This document shows positions 1-6,674 of a DNA stretch of 8,830 nucleotides, one piece after another; position 1 is the stretch's first letter; every line of letters starts with the position of its first letter. Where the stretch lies: contig CANQPR010000056.1 of the NCBI GenBank assembly GCA_947625715.1, positions 1-8,830 of the forward strand. Reading direction: 5' to 3'. The DNA is from an uncultured Bacilli bacterium. Lineage in GTDB: Bacteria; Bacillota_I; Bacilli_A; RF39; UBA660. The notes beneath the pieces are model-generated. The model made no database searches. It saw only the letters and a list, made by a program, of their open reading frames with translations, and was not told the DNA's origin. The translations under genes were made by a program, and so were the position numbers.

Positions 1-326
1 CGATGAAAATCTTTATTTTTAGGTTTTTCATAATCAAATAAATTAATGCCCATACTTTTTGGTTCTTCTTCTTTTTTAACTACTGGCTTTTTTAAGCGCT
101 CAAATTCTTCATCATCAAAAACAGGAAAATCAAAAGTTTTTTCCGCTTTAAATAATTCTCTATCACTTACTAAGACATCTTCTTTTTCATCTTCAAAAGT
201 CATTTTTACTGGCTTTTTTTCAACTTTTACTGGTTGTTCTACTTTTTTTGATGTCTCTGGTTCTACTGGAACTTCAATTTCTTCTTCTTCAAATAATACA
301 TTTTTTAGTTTACTAAACAAACTCAT
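1..326 (-). CDS. Acidic hypothetical protein, N-terminal 108 residues (runs off the left edge)
   Basis: An ATG at 326 follows a strong AGGAAGGG ribosome site and opens a frame with no stop down to base 1, so the C-terminus is missing. The visible part starts MSLFSKLKNVLF, possibly a short amphipathic helix. A low-complexity charged linker follows, rich in Glu, Lys, Val and Pro, with repeated acidic clusters, and ends near an FDYEKPKNKDF stretch. There is no signal peptide or membrane segment, so a cytoplasmic protein is likely. It begins 12 bp after the stop of the lipoprotein gene and is probably cotranscribed with it and trmB. An amphipathic start plus a charged linker is reminiscent of cell-division adaptors such as SepF, but the folded domain lies outside the window and I do not assign it. 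The plus-strand frame over the same bases is a shadow. Confidence 0.8.
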   Translation of the reverse strand, partial: MSLFSKLKNVLFEEEEIEVPVEPETSKKVEQPVKVEKKPVKMTFEDEKEDVLVSDRELFKAEKTFDFPVFDDEEFERLKKPVVKKEEEPKSMGINLFDYEKPKNKDFH

Positions 327-338
327 ATTTACCCTTCC

Positions 339-986
339 TTATCTTCTTATAAAGTCTGGATCGACATTTTCTTCTTCTTCTTGATATTGACCATATTCTT
401 GAGCAATTTGTAAGTATCCACTTTCGGTATTGGCTGTTTCGAATATATTATACTCGACCTCACTTGCACTAAGAATATTTTCTTCCATCAAACTTTTTAG
501 TACCGTATCTTGATATTTTATTGAAGTTAAAATTGTCAATGAATAAGATATTGTTTCTTTTACTTTATCTTCTGGTACCATTACTTCTATTTTAGCATAA
601 TTGTACATGATTTCAATAAAATATTGATTGTTTTGTGTTTTTTTAATTTCAATATAACCAAATTTTCCATCTTTTTCTAATGATTTACTATAAACAACAT
701 CATCTTTTCCTACATAAGATTCTTTTATTTGATTATAATAACTTACCCGGTCAACAAATAAATAATAAGTTATATTATCATTTGCAAAGACTTCATTAGC
801 TTCCCTACTTTTCATAATTCTTAGTCCCTTAGGCAAATAATACATATAACCAGCTCGATAAACATTAGTCGTTTTTAAATTATTATTTAAATTTTCTTTA
901 ACTATATAATCATAACTAGTATTAGCTAAATTTACACATCCACAGGTTATACAGAGCAAAAAAAGAAGGAAAATCATTTTTTTCAT
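339..986 (-). CDS. Predicted lipoprotein of unknown function
   Basis: The product is 215 residues from the ATG at 986, which sits 5 nt after a GGGTGA ribosome site. A GTG at 995 is also open but fits that site less well. The N-terminus is a lipoprotein signal: KK, then a hydrophobic run (MIFLLFLLCIT) and Cys at positions 12, 15 and 17. Cys17 after Gly16 is the most likely lipidated residue, although the lipobox (TCG-C) is not canonical. The mature part is hydrophilic, with a GYMYYLPKGLRI segment and a run of beta-like sequence, and it ends in an acidic tail (QEEEENVDPDFIRR). No enzyme motif is visible. It is expected on the outer face of the cytoplasmic membrane. The gene starts 33 bp after the end of trmB and is followed after 12 bp by the acidic partial gene, so all three look like one operon. 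No family is recognised. Confidence 0.8.
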   Translation of the reverse strand: MKKMIFLLFLLCITCGCVNLANTSYDYIVKENLNNNLKTTNVYRAGYMYYLPKGLRIMKSREANEVFANDNITYYLFVDRVSYYNQIKESYVGKDDVVYSKSLEKDGKFGYIEIKKTQNNQYFIEIMYNYAKIEVMVPEDKVKETISYSLTILTSIKYQDTVLKSLMEENILSASEVEYNIFETANTESGYLQIAQEYGQYQEEEENVDPDFIRR

Positions 987-1019
987 AAATATCACCCATC
1001 ATCAATATTTTTTATTGTA

Positions 1020-1661
1020 TCACATTTTTTTATTTTTTTTAACTGCTTTTAAATAATTAATTTTATATCCTAAATTACTAAATTTTTCTTCATATTCGGT
1101 TTTTATATTATGAATTTCATCATGGGCTAAATCTAGGGAAACCTCATCAAAAATATAACCATGCTTACTTAATGAAACAATGCTATAGCCAAATAATTTA
1201 ATATTATCTGTTTTCATGATAATTATTTTATCATCTTTAAATATTTTATCATATTGTTCTAAAAAATTGGGACTTGTTAGACGTCTTTTTTCATGTCTAC
1301 TCTTTGGCCAAGGATCAGAAAAATTTAAATAAATTGTCTCAACTTCCTTATTAAAGACATCTTTAATATTTAAAGCATTGTAACAAATAAATCTTAAATT
1401 AGGAAGATTAGTATCTTGGGCTTTACAAACGGCTCTTAATAAAACACTTTCTTTTTGTTCGACACCAATAAAATTACAATGGGGATTTTCTTTGGCCATA
1501 GCAATTAAAAACTGTCCTTTACCGGTTCCAATTTCAACTTTTATAGGGTTATCATTTTGAAAATATTTTGCCCATGAACAACAGTATTCTTGGGGATTTA
1601 AAATAAAATAAGAACTTTCTAATAATTTTTGATGAGCATTTTTGACATTTCTCTGTCTCAT
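1020..1661 (-). CDS. trmB: tRNA (guanine-N7-)-methyltransferase TrmB
   Basis: TrmB transfers a methyl group from S-adenosylmethionine to N7 of G46 in the variable loop of tRNAs; it is a cytoplasmic enzyme. The 213-residue length is normal for the family. Visible motifs are the SAM-binding motif I (VEIGTGKGQF, about 42-51) and GVEQK (66-70) with the ribose-binding acidic residue. These are followed by the family signature NFSDPWPKSRHEKRRLT (about 113-129), KTDN (150-153) and the C-terminal TEYEEKF (188-194). The ATG at 1661 gives the expected family N-terminus (MRQRNVKNA) and follows a weak GAAGTG ribosome site. It ends with TGA, which shows that TGA is a stop in this genome. It is the first gene of the minus-strand operon with the lipoprotein and the acidic protein, and is divergent from the small gene at 1716. 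Confidence 0.97.
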   Translation of the reverse strand: MRQRNVKNAHQKLLESSYFILNPQEYCCSWAKYFQNDNPIKVEIGTGKGQFLIAMAKENPHCNFIGVEQKESVLLRAVCKAQDTNLPNLRFICYNALNIKDVFNKEVETIYLNFSDPWPKSRHEKRRLTSPNFLEQYDKIFKDDKIIIMKTDNIKLFGYSIVSLSKHGYIFDEVSLDLAHDEIHNIKTEYEEKFSNLGYKINYLKAVKKNKKM

Positions 1662-1663
1662 TG

Positions 1664-1692
1664 TTCACACTTCTTTCTTTTTTACATATATT
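1664..1692 (+). promoter_or_regulatory. Candidate promoter for the Met-rich small protein gene
   Basis: TTCACA (1664-1669) and TATATT (1687-1692) are separated by 17 bp and precede the ribosome site AAGGGGGAT at 1700. The predicted leader is only about 17 nt. The same 54-bp divergent gap must also hold the trmB promoter, for which I see no clear boxes. Confidence 0.35.
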
Positions 1693-1715
1693 TAATATAA
1701 AGGGGGATAAAAAGA

Positions 1716-2030
1716 GTGAAAAAAGATCGTAACTCATTTTTTCAATCTTCAAATTTTAATATGACGGCATCTAATACTAATCCCATGATGAATTATAACA
1801 TGCCTATGTTAAATCAGCCAATGCCTAATATAAATGGTTTAGCCATGGATTATTATCAAGAAAGCATGCCATATAAAATGTCGATGCCAATAACAAGTGA
1901 TTTGGAGGCCCAATTAGCTAAAATGCAAAGAGCTATAAATCGTTTGGAAGCACGCATTAATAAATTAGAAAGTAATGCTTATTACACCAAAGACACTTAT
2001 GATGAAAACGGCAATATGTATATTGTTTAA
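1716..2030 (+). CDS. Small Met/Asn-rich protein with C-terminal coiled coil
   Basis: The product is 104 residues starting at a GTG 8 nt after a strong AAGGGGGAT ribosome site; no better ATG is near. Residues 1-60 are low-complexity and disordered-looking, with many Met, Asn and Pro (for example MPMLNQPMPNING). Residues about 63-90 form a heptad-like helix (LEAQLAKMQRAINRLEARINKLE), and the chain ends in a Tyr/Asp tail finishing MYIV. There is no signal peptide or membrane segment. The pattern of disordered head, short coiled coil and conserved-looking tail suggests a structural or adaptor protein. Spore-associated proteins can look like this, but that is only a guess. It is convergent with murJ: the two TAA stops overlap within bases 2027-2030, and its terminator lies inside murJ. 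Confidence 0.8.
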   Translation: MKKDRNSFFQSSNFNMTASNTNPMMNYNMPMLNQPMPNINGLAMDYYQESMPYKMSMPITSDLEAQLAKMQRAINRLEARINKLESNAYYTKDTYDENGNMYIV

Positions 2031-3670
2031 TCAATACTAACTTTACCAAAAGTTAGTTTTTTAATAATTTTATTTAAATAATCTTTACCAAATATTTTAA
2101 CTAATAATCCATCTTTCAATGTTATTCCTAAATATACTAAAGCCCCGATTAAACTAATTATACCAATATATACAATTGAAGAAAATTTACTAGCTAAATT
2201 AACAGGAATAATCATTTTTAAAACCATTATTACGGCAACAAGACAAATCGTTGGTATTACTAATTTTCCTAAAGTTTTAATTGTATCATTATATTTTAAA
2301 TTGTGTTTTTTATTTAAATAATATAAAGCGGTAAAAATTGATAGCATAAAGCCGATAGCCGTTGCCGTTAAAGCTCCAGCATAAGGAGGTAAACCGATTT
2401 TATTAAATAATATTATTAAAGGGGCATCTAATATGGCATTGGTTAAATATCCTAATAAAGTTGTAAAATAAACAGCTTTGAATTTGTTTAGACTCTGTAA
2501 AGTTGACGAAGTTATCATATAAAGATTAAAGAATAATGTTGTTAATATTTGTAAAGCAAATATTTGGGCTCCTAGAGCATTCTCACCATAAAAAACACTC
2601 CAAACACTGTCAGATAAAAAGGCTAAGCCTATTACCATGGGAATACAAGTTATTAAAATTATCTGTAAAGCTTTATTAACTCTTTGTTCAACAACTTTCC
2701 ATTTTTTTAATGTAAATGCTTCCACAATATTTGGAATTAAACTCACCGTTAATCCCATGGCAATGGCATTAACTACCATCCCTATTTTTGGTGACCATGT
2801 TGCAACGGAGGTTGTCACAAATTCTGTTGTATAAGCATTATAACCTAAAAAATTCATTGTTCTTGATATTATTACCATATCAACAAAATTATATATAGAT
2901 ACGGCAACATCAATAATAATAAATGGTATAGCATAACTAATAATTTTATTGATTATTTCTTTATTAGTTATTTTATCTTTAACTTTTGTTTTTACTAAAC
3001 CTAAGGCTTTTTTATTTTCTTTCATTTTATATAAAATATATAAAATAGCACTTAAACCACCAATAAAAGCTCCAAAAACAGCAATTCCCACCGATGTTGT
3101 TAAAGATAAATGAAAAATATTTAAAGCAATATAACTTCCGGCTAAAATAACTAAAATTCTTATTATTTGTTCAATTACCTGACTAATACTTGATACATTT
3201 ATAATATTATGTCCTTGTAAATAGCCTTTACTAACACTTAAAAAAGGAATAACTAATATTGCAAAAGATACGCATCTTATTACAAATGTTACATCACTAA
3301 TAGTATTTCCACCTTCCAAATTTCCAAGTATTAATAAAGCTATTTCCTTTGCAAATACAAACAAAATTATAAAAGCCATTAATGATATAAAACCAATTAT
3401 TTTTGTTCCTAAATGATAGGCTCTTACTTTAGCTTCTTGCATTCCTAGTGTATTATATTCTTTTATAATCTTACTTATCGCGACTGGTAAACCAGCAGAA
3501 GATATATCTAAAAATAATACATAAATATTATACGCATAAGCATATAAAGCACTTCCCTTTACTCCAACCATAGCATAAAAAGGAATAACGTATAGCATCC
3601 CTAATATTTTGGTCAAAACAATCGCTACAGTTGCAATAACAGTTCCTTCAATAAAAGAACTTTTTCTCAT
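2027..3670 (-). CDS. murJ: MurJ/YtgP-like lipid-linked precursor flippase (PST/SpoVB family)
   Basis: This polytopic membrane protein has about 14 hydrophobic segments and 547 residues, matching the length and layout of Bacillus YtgP. Members of this MOP-superfamily group flip undecaprenyl-linked precursors across the membrane; YtgP is a lipid II flippase and SpoVB acts in cortex synthesis. Family-like stretches are ILGMLYVIPFYAMVG near the N-terminus, GLPVAISKIIKEYN around residue 65, and VIRCVSFAILVIPFLSVSKGYLQGH followed by SQVIEQIIRI around 140-180. I chose the ATG at 3670 because it gives the family start (MRKSSFIEGT) and follows AAGTGG. An ATG at 3694 would add eight residues and overlap the upstream gene by 14 bp. 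It lies 10 bp after the Cse60-like gene and has no visible terminator of its own. The substrate is inferred from the family. Confidence 0.9.
   Translation of the reverse strand: MRKSSFIEGTVIATVAIVLTKILGMLYVIPFYAMVGVKGSALYAYAYNIYVLFLDISSAGLPVAISKIIKEYNTLGMQEAKVRAYHLGTKIIGFISLMAFIILFVFAKEIALLILGNLEGGNTISDVTFVIRCVSFAILVIPFLSVSKGYLQGHNIINVSSISQVIEQIIRILVILAGSYIALNIFHLSLTTSVGIAVFGAFIGGLSAILYILYKMKENKKALGLVKTKVKDKITNKEIINKIISYAIPFIIIDVAVSIYNFVDMVIISRTMNFLGYNAYTTEFVTTSVATWSPKIGMVVNAIAMGLTVSLIPNIVEAFTLKKWKVVEQRVNKALQIILITCIPMVIGLAFLSDSVWSVFYGENALGAQIFALQILTTLFFNLYMITSSTLQSLNKFKAVYFTTLLGYLTNAILDAPLIILFNKIGLPPYAGALTATAIGFMLSIFTALYYLNKKHNLKYNDTIKTLGKLVIPTICLVAVIMVLKMIIPVNLASKFSSIVYIGIISLIGALVYLGITLKDGLLVKIFGKDYLNKIIKKLTFGKVSID
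2036..2062 (+). terminator. Rho-independent terminator embedded in the 3' end of murJ
   Basis: A perfect 9-bp stem, ACTAACTTT (2036-2044) with AAAGTTAGT (2049-2057), has an ACCA loop and a run of six T at 2057-2062. It lies 6 bp after the stop of the Met-rich gene and would end its transcript. On the other strand the same bases encode the last residues of the flippase (KLTFGKVSID region). Confidence 0.85.
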
Positions 3671-3680
3671 CTTAAACCAC

Positions 3681-3860
3681 TTATTCCTTATCATAATAAA
3701 TTACCATAGCTGAAAAGCAAAATATTTGATCTTCGCCCTGCATAGCAATAGCAACTTGATATTTAATATCTATTATATCACTATTTGTGCTATTTAGAAA
3801 CGCATTTATTTTCATTTCTAAATCTTTTTCATGATTTTCATCAAAACATTTAACATTCAT
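3681..3860 (-). CDS. cse60: Cse60-like small sporulation-family protein
   Basis: This 59-residue protein matches the pattern I know for the Cse60 family: MNVKCFDENHEKDLE at the start, an I-D-I-K-Y-Q-V strand in the middle, and QIFCFSAMVIYYDKE at the end. Cse60 was described in Bacillus as a small acidic product of a sigma-E-dependent gene; its biochemical role is unknown. I take the ATG at 3860, which is 7 nt from the AGAAGGG ribosome site. The ATG at 3866 is almost on top of that site. There is no signal peptide, so it is probably cytoplasmic. It is the first gene of a pair with the flippase. That pairing, a sporulation-class small protein with a SpoVB-family membrane protein, hints at an envelope role during differentiation, but relatives may use it outside sporulation. 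Confidence 0.75.
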   Translation of the reverse strand: MNVKCFDENHEKDLEMKINAFLNSTNSDIIDIKYQVAIAMQGEDQIFCFSAMVIYYDKE

Positions 3861-3885
3861 TTGCATACCCTTCTTTAGATTAAAT

Positions 3886-3915
3886 ATAACAAATAAATAG
3901 CAAATATTTTGTCAA
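3886..3915 (-). promoter_or_regulatory. Candidate promoter of the cse60-murJ operon
   Basis: On the minus strand TTGACA (3915-3910) is followed after 18 bp by TGTTAT (3891-3886), 19-20 bp upstream of the ribosome site. The -35 box is perfect and the -10 box is 4 of 6; an overlapping TATATT would need a 21-bp spacer. A sigma-E-type promoter cannot be excluded, since ATATTT follows the -35 box, but no convincing sigma-E -10 box is visible. Confidence 0.4.
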
Positions 3916-3947
3916 AAAAAGGCTTATTATTATAAATAAATTTCCAA

Positions 3948-3981
3948 AATAATAAATACCCATTAAAAGGTATTTATTATT
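3948..3981 (-). terminator. Hairpin terminator after the DUF5305 gene
   Basis: A perfect 13-bp inverted repeat, AATAATAAATACC (3948-3960) and GGTATTTATTATT (3969-3981), has an 8-nt loop. In the minus-strand RNA it is followed by a T-rich but broken tail (TTGGAAATTT). It lies 52 bp beyond the stop of the secretion operon and about 65 bp before the -10 region for cse60, so ending that operon is its likely job. The stem is AT-rich and the U-tract imperfect. Confidence 0.6.
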
Positions 3982-4032
3982 AATGATTCATTACATTACT
4001 AACTACAAATTTTATTTTTTTCATATAATTAC

Positions 4033-4935
4033 TTATTCACATTTTAAATGATATATATAACAAGTATTAGTAATAATAACATAGTAGTCAAGTAGATAAT
4101 TTAATATATTTACATTATTATCAATGGCTATATTAACTAAACTTTTTAAATCAGTTAAATATATAATATCATTATTAGTTATATTAGGTTTATTTTTAAT
4201 ATTGATAATTATATCTTGATATCTTTTTAAAATGGCCTTTTCATTATTTTTATTAAAGTTAGCTTTACTTTTTAAAATAATAATAATTACCACTATCACT
4301 AGAAAAATTATTACTTCATAAAAATCTTTCGTTTGCTCATTATTTTTTAAAAAACTCTCATCTTCATTTAAAGTTATTTCAATAACATCTTCATTAACAG
4401 GAATTGTCAATAAAACATAAGGATTAACCATATCATTAATTTTAATATTAAGTTTTACATATAAATATGTTTCTGTTTTAATTTTATAATATTCGCTAAA
4501 AGATTTAACATAATTAACATAATATTGATAATCTAAATTATAATCCTCTTGGATATTAATTTCTTCTTGGTTTATATCTTTAACATTTTTTAAATTAAAA
4601 TCTTTAGTCCAAATTAATTTTGTCCCATTATCAGCATAACTTTTTAAAGTAGCGGTAATATCATAAGCATAATTAATATTCTTTTTAGGTTGTTTTTTTA
4701 AATTGTAATTAAAATAAATATCAATACTTTTAATAGCTTTGGCAATATAGTAATTATTAGCATCTATTTTATTATTAACAAAATAACTATCAGAATTTAA
4801 AGTAACTTCATAATATGTTTCATTTTTTATTTGATACTCATCATTCTTATTTTTAATAATACATATTATTTTTAAAAAGACAATTCCCATTATAAAAACT
4901 ATAATACTTAAGATAAGTAATTTTTTTCTTTTCAT
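4033..4935 (-). CDS. DUF5305-family bitopic membrane protein of a SipW-type operon
   Basis: The 300-residue product has an N-terminal membrane segment (about 6-27), an extracytoplasmic domain (about 30-205), a second membrane segment (207-222) and a cytoplasmic tail of about 78 residues. The layout and sequence match my memory of DUF5305: YYEVTLNSDSYF near 41-52, IDIYFNYNL at 71-79, NINYAYDITATLKSYADNG at 86-104 followed by WTKDFNL, IPVNEDVIEITL near 178-189, and a tail with DLKSLVNIAIDNNVNIL ending in a YYV...CYIYHL strand. That family is found in archaea and Bacillota beside signal peptidases; its activity is unknown. The ATG at 4935 overlaps the peptidase stop (ATGA), with AAGGAG 11 nt upstream inside the peptidase gene, so translation is probably coupled. 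A role as chaperone, anchor or assembly partner for the exported fibre-like protein is inference. Confidence 0.85.
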   Translation of the reverse strand: MKRKKLLILSIIVFIMGIVFLKIICIIKNKNDEYQIKNETYYEVTLNSDSYFVNNKIDANNYYIAKAIKSIDIYFNYNLKKQPKKNINYAYDITATLKSYADNGTKLIWTKDFNLKNVKDINQEEINIQEDYNLDYQYYVNYVKSFSEYYKIKTETYLYVKLNIKINDMVNPYVLLTIPVNEDVIEITLNEDESFLKNNEQTKDFYEVIIFLVIVVIIIILKSKANFNKNNEKAILKRYQDIIINIKNKPNITNNDIIYLTDLKSLVNIAIDNNVNILNYLLDYYVIITNTCYIYHLKCE

Positions 4936-6032
4936 GTGTAATTACTCTCCTTAGTAAAAAATTCATTTAACCAAATAGAAAGATAACCTAAATATTTGAT
5001 ATGAAATTGATAAACTCCTTTTATATCTTCTTTTTTAATTTTCATATAATCTACAGTATTATTAGCGTCACCCTTGGTAACATAATATTCATTTATACTG
5101 ATAACTCGGTGAACAATTAGTTGATTTTCATATTTAAAAACTATAATATCGCCTGGCAAAATATTTTCCTTTTTCTTATAAATGACAACATCGCCTCTTT
5201 TAAAAGTAGGATTCATACTATTTGACATAATAGCTATTGGTTGATAATTAAATAATCCGAGCATAAATAATACTAACAAAATAGAAATAATAATAGTTAC
5301 TGGATAAAGAATCAGATTCAAATTTGTGAAACATTTTATTGTTTTTTTGCCAAAAATAAAATATTTAAATATATAATAAATAATTAAAATTTTAATAATC
5401 GCAAAAGCCCCATTTATAAACCAATTATAATAAGGAATAATTGCTAAAAAATATATAGGTACTTCATCAAAAAGTCTAATAATTATAGCTATTTCATAGT
5501 GCAAATTTAAAGATAAATAAGTAAATAAAATATTTTGGGCGATTATAGGGACAATTATAGAAATAAAATAATGTAAAAAAATAATATTATGGGAAAGGAA
5601 AAGTGCTTTAAAATTAATCTTGCTTATGATAATAATAACAGTTATTAACACTACTATACTAAAATGTTTTTTATTACTTTTAATAAGTTCATAACGTAGG
5701 ATTTCCATACCATATATTGGTAAAATAACTTTCCACAAATTTTTAAAAAGATTAATTAATGTATGATTATAAGGACTTTTATTAAAGCCCCAAATAAAAC
5801 CACTAGCTATATAAAGTATTAAAAAAATAATTGCTATAATTAAAGTTATAAAAGTTTCTTTTTTCATATGTAATTTTAAATCATGATGATAAAAAATTAA
5901 GAAACTTAACCAAAATAATGGATTAAGAAAATAAATATATAAATTATTTGTGTATAAAAAAATGCTATATAAGGTATAAATAATTAAAAGAAAAAATAAT
6001 AGTTTGTTTTTAAGAATTTTCTTTTTGAACAT
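4932..6032 (-). CDS. SipW-type (ER/archaeal class) signal peptidase I with long polytopic N-terminus
   Basis: Signal peptidase I cleaves signal peptides on the outer face of the membrane. The catalytic part is residues 262-350: SNSMNP with nucleophile Ser272, GDVVIY at 280-285, PGDIIVF at 293-299, VHRV with His308, and GDANNTVD at 321-328. A His in place of the usual bacterial Lys marks the S26B Ser/His class to which SipW belongs. SipW enzymes are usually near 190 residues; this one has 366, because residues 1-235 form six to eight extra hydrophobic segments before the usual membrane anchor at 238-261. The ATG at 6032 follows GGGGAT by 8 nt, and both lie inside the end of the upstream gene, giving a 23-bp overlap. 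The stop overlaps the DUF5305 start. The likely substrate is the TasA-like neighbour. Function of the extra membrane domain is unknown. Confidence 0.92.
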   Translation of the reverse strand: MFKKKILKNKLLFFLLIIYTLYSIFLYTNNLYIYFLNPLFWLSFLIFYHHDLKLHMKKETFITLIIAIIFLILYIASGFIWGFNKSPYNHTLINLFKNLWKVILPIYGMEILRYELIKSNKKHFSIVVLITVIIIISKINFKALFLSHNIIFLHYFISIIVPIIAQNILFTYLSLNLHYEIAIIIRLFDEVPIYFLAIIPYYNWFINGAFAIIKILIIYYIFKYFIFGKKTIKCFTNLNLILYPVTIIISILLVLFMLGLFNYQPIAIMSNSMNPTFKRGDVVIYKKKENILPGDIIVFKYENQLIVHRVISINEYYVTKGDANNTVDYMKIKKEDIKGVYQFHIKYLGYLSIWLNEFFTKESNYT

Positions 6033-6510
6033 ATTGAATTATCCCCGTTAATGTTTTAGTTTTAACATCGGGAATACTTGTAGAATTTTTAACATAAGTT
6101 ACTATAATATTAAAAGTAGTTGAATCGCCAACATTTAAGTCTTTCTTAAGTTCAGAAGTAGTATAGTTAATTTCTTCAATGCCATCTATTTCTTCAGTAA
6201 ATATTATCGTTTGTAATTCAGCATCAATCGTTCCTAAATTTTCTATGGTAACTTCATAAATAATTTCATCGCCAGGTTTATTAAGTTTTGCTGAAAAATT
6301 AATAGAATCTTTAGTAAATGAAGGTGTTCCTGCATCACAACCATCTGGTACTAAAGTAGCTTTTATATTTGTTATTCTAACATCCCACTCACCAGTAATT
6401 TCTGCTGTTGCATTAATAGTAAAATCTGTAGCAAATGTTGAATAACCAACCGCCATTAAAATAATAGTCATAAGAAAGGCTATAAGAATTATTATTTTAT
6501 TTTTACGCAA
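6010..6510 (-). CDS. TasA/camelysin-like exported protein, probable SipW substrate
   Basis: The 166-residue product has a SipW-cognate type signal: MRKNK, a hydrophobic core (about 6-21), then VGYSTFATDF, with probable cleavage after Ala27. The mature part is strand-rich, consistent with the Ig-like sandwich of TasA/CalY proteins: TINATAEITGEWDVRITNI (31-49), SINFSAKLNKPGDEIIYEVTIENLGT (69-94), then two or three more strands ending at TLTGIIQYVQ. Such proteins form surface fibres or biofilm matrix after SipW processing. A single Cys (58) lies in a PDGCDAGTP loop. There is no sortase signal or C-terminal membrane segment. The start is TTG at 6510: AAAGGGG lies 8 nt upstream and an in-frame TAG six codons upstream rules out a longer frame. 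It is the first gene of the operon. Confidence 0.88.
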   Translation of the reverse strand: MRKNKIIILIAFLMTIILMAVGYSTFATDFTINATAEITGEWDVRITNIKATLVPDGCDAGTPSFTKDSINFSAKLNKPGDEIIYEVTIENLGTIDAELQTIIFTEEIDGIEEINYTTSELKKDLNVGDSTTFNIIVTYVKNSTSIPDVKTKTLTGIIQYVQKENS

Positions 6511-6546
6511 ATTATATTCCCCTTTCTATTTAATATTTAACTTTAT

Positions 6547-6580
6547 ATTATAAATAGCATTATGAATCCCACTCATAATG
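6547..6580 (-). promoter_or_regulatory. Promoter region with possible operator for the TasA-like/signal peptidase operon
   Basis: On the minus strand a perfect TATAAT (6552-6547) lies about 22 bp upstream of the ribosome site. The position expected for the -35 box has no good match. Instead it is covered by an 8-bp inverted repeat, CATTATGA (6558-6565) and TCATAATG (6573-6580), spaced by 7 bp, with a looser outer AGCAT...ATGCT pair (6556-6560 and 6582-6586). A weak -35 box overlapped by a dyad suggests control by an activator or repressor. The regulator is unknown. Confidence 0.5.
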
Positions 6581-6606
6581 TATGCTAAATAAAATAATCT
6601 GTATGG

Positions 6607-6632
6607 TTATTTAACACAAGAATACTAAATAA
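6607..6632. repeat. Imperfect direct repeat, left copy
   Basis: TTATTTAAC (6607-6615) and TACTAAATAA (6623-6632) flank a 7-base variable core. The same two blocks recur at 7628-7651 around a 5-base core. Together they bracket about 1,045 bp with the orphan helical gene and the candidate RNA. The blocks are AT-rich, so chance cannot be excluded. Confidence 0.4.
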
Positions 6633-6650
6633 TTTTTATATTTTTAGCCA

Positions 6651-6674
6651 AAAAAAAATGAACTATAAAAGTTC
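6651..6674 (-). terminator. Short rho-independent terminator, minus strand
   Basis: On the minus strand, GAACT (6674-6670) pairs with AGTTC (6664-6660) across a 5-nt loop and is followed by A and eight T. The stem is only 5 bp, but the T run is good. It would end transcription coming from the candidate RNA and helical gene at higher coordinates. Confidence 0.5.

Noticed and set aside
46..384. Plus-strand Ser-rich frame of 112 codons
   Set aside because: It is a shadow of the Glu/Lys-rich minus-strand gene (GAA/GAT codons read backwards as TTC/ATC) and has no ribosome site.
1552..1752. Minus-strand 66-codon frame
   Set aside because: It lies mostly inside trmB in another frame and has no support.
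2637..2834. Plus-strand 65-codon frame
   Set aside because: It is a shadow within the flippase gene, with no ribosome site.
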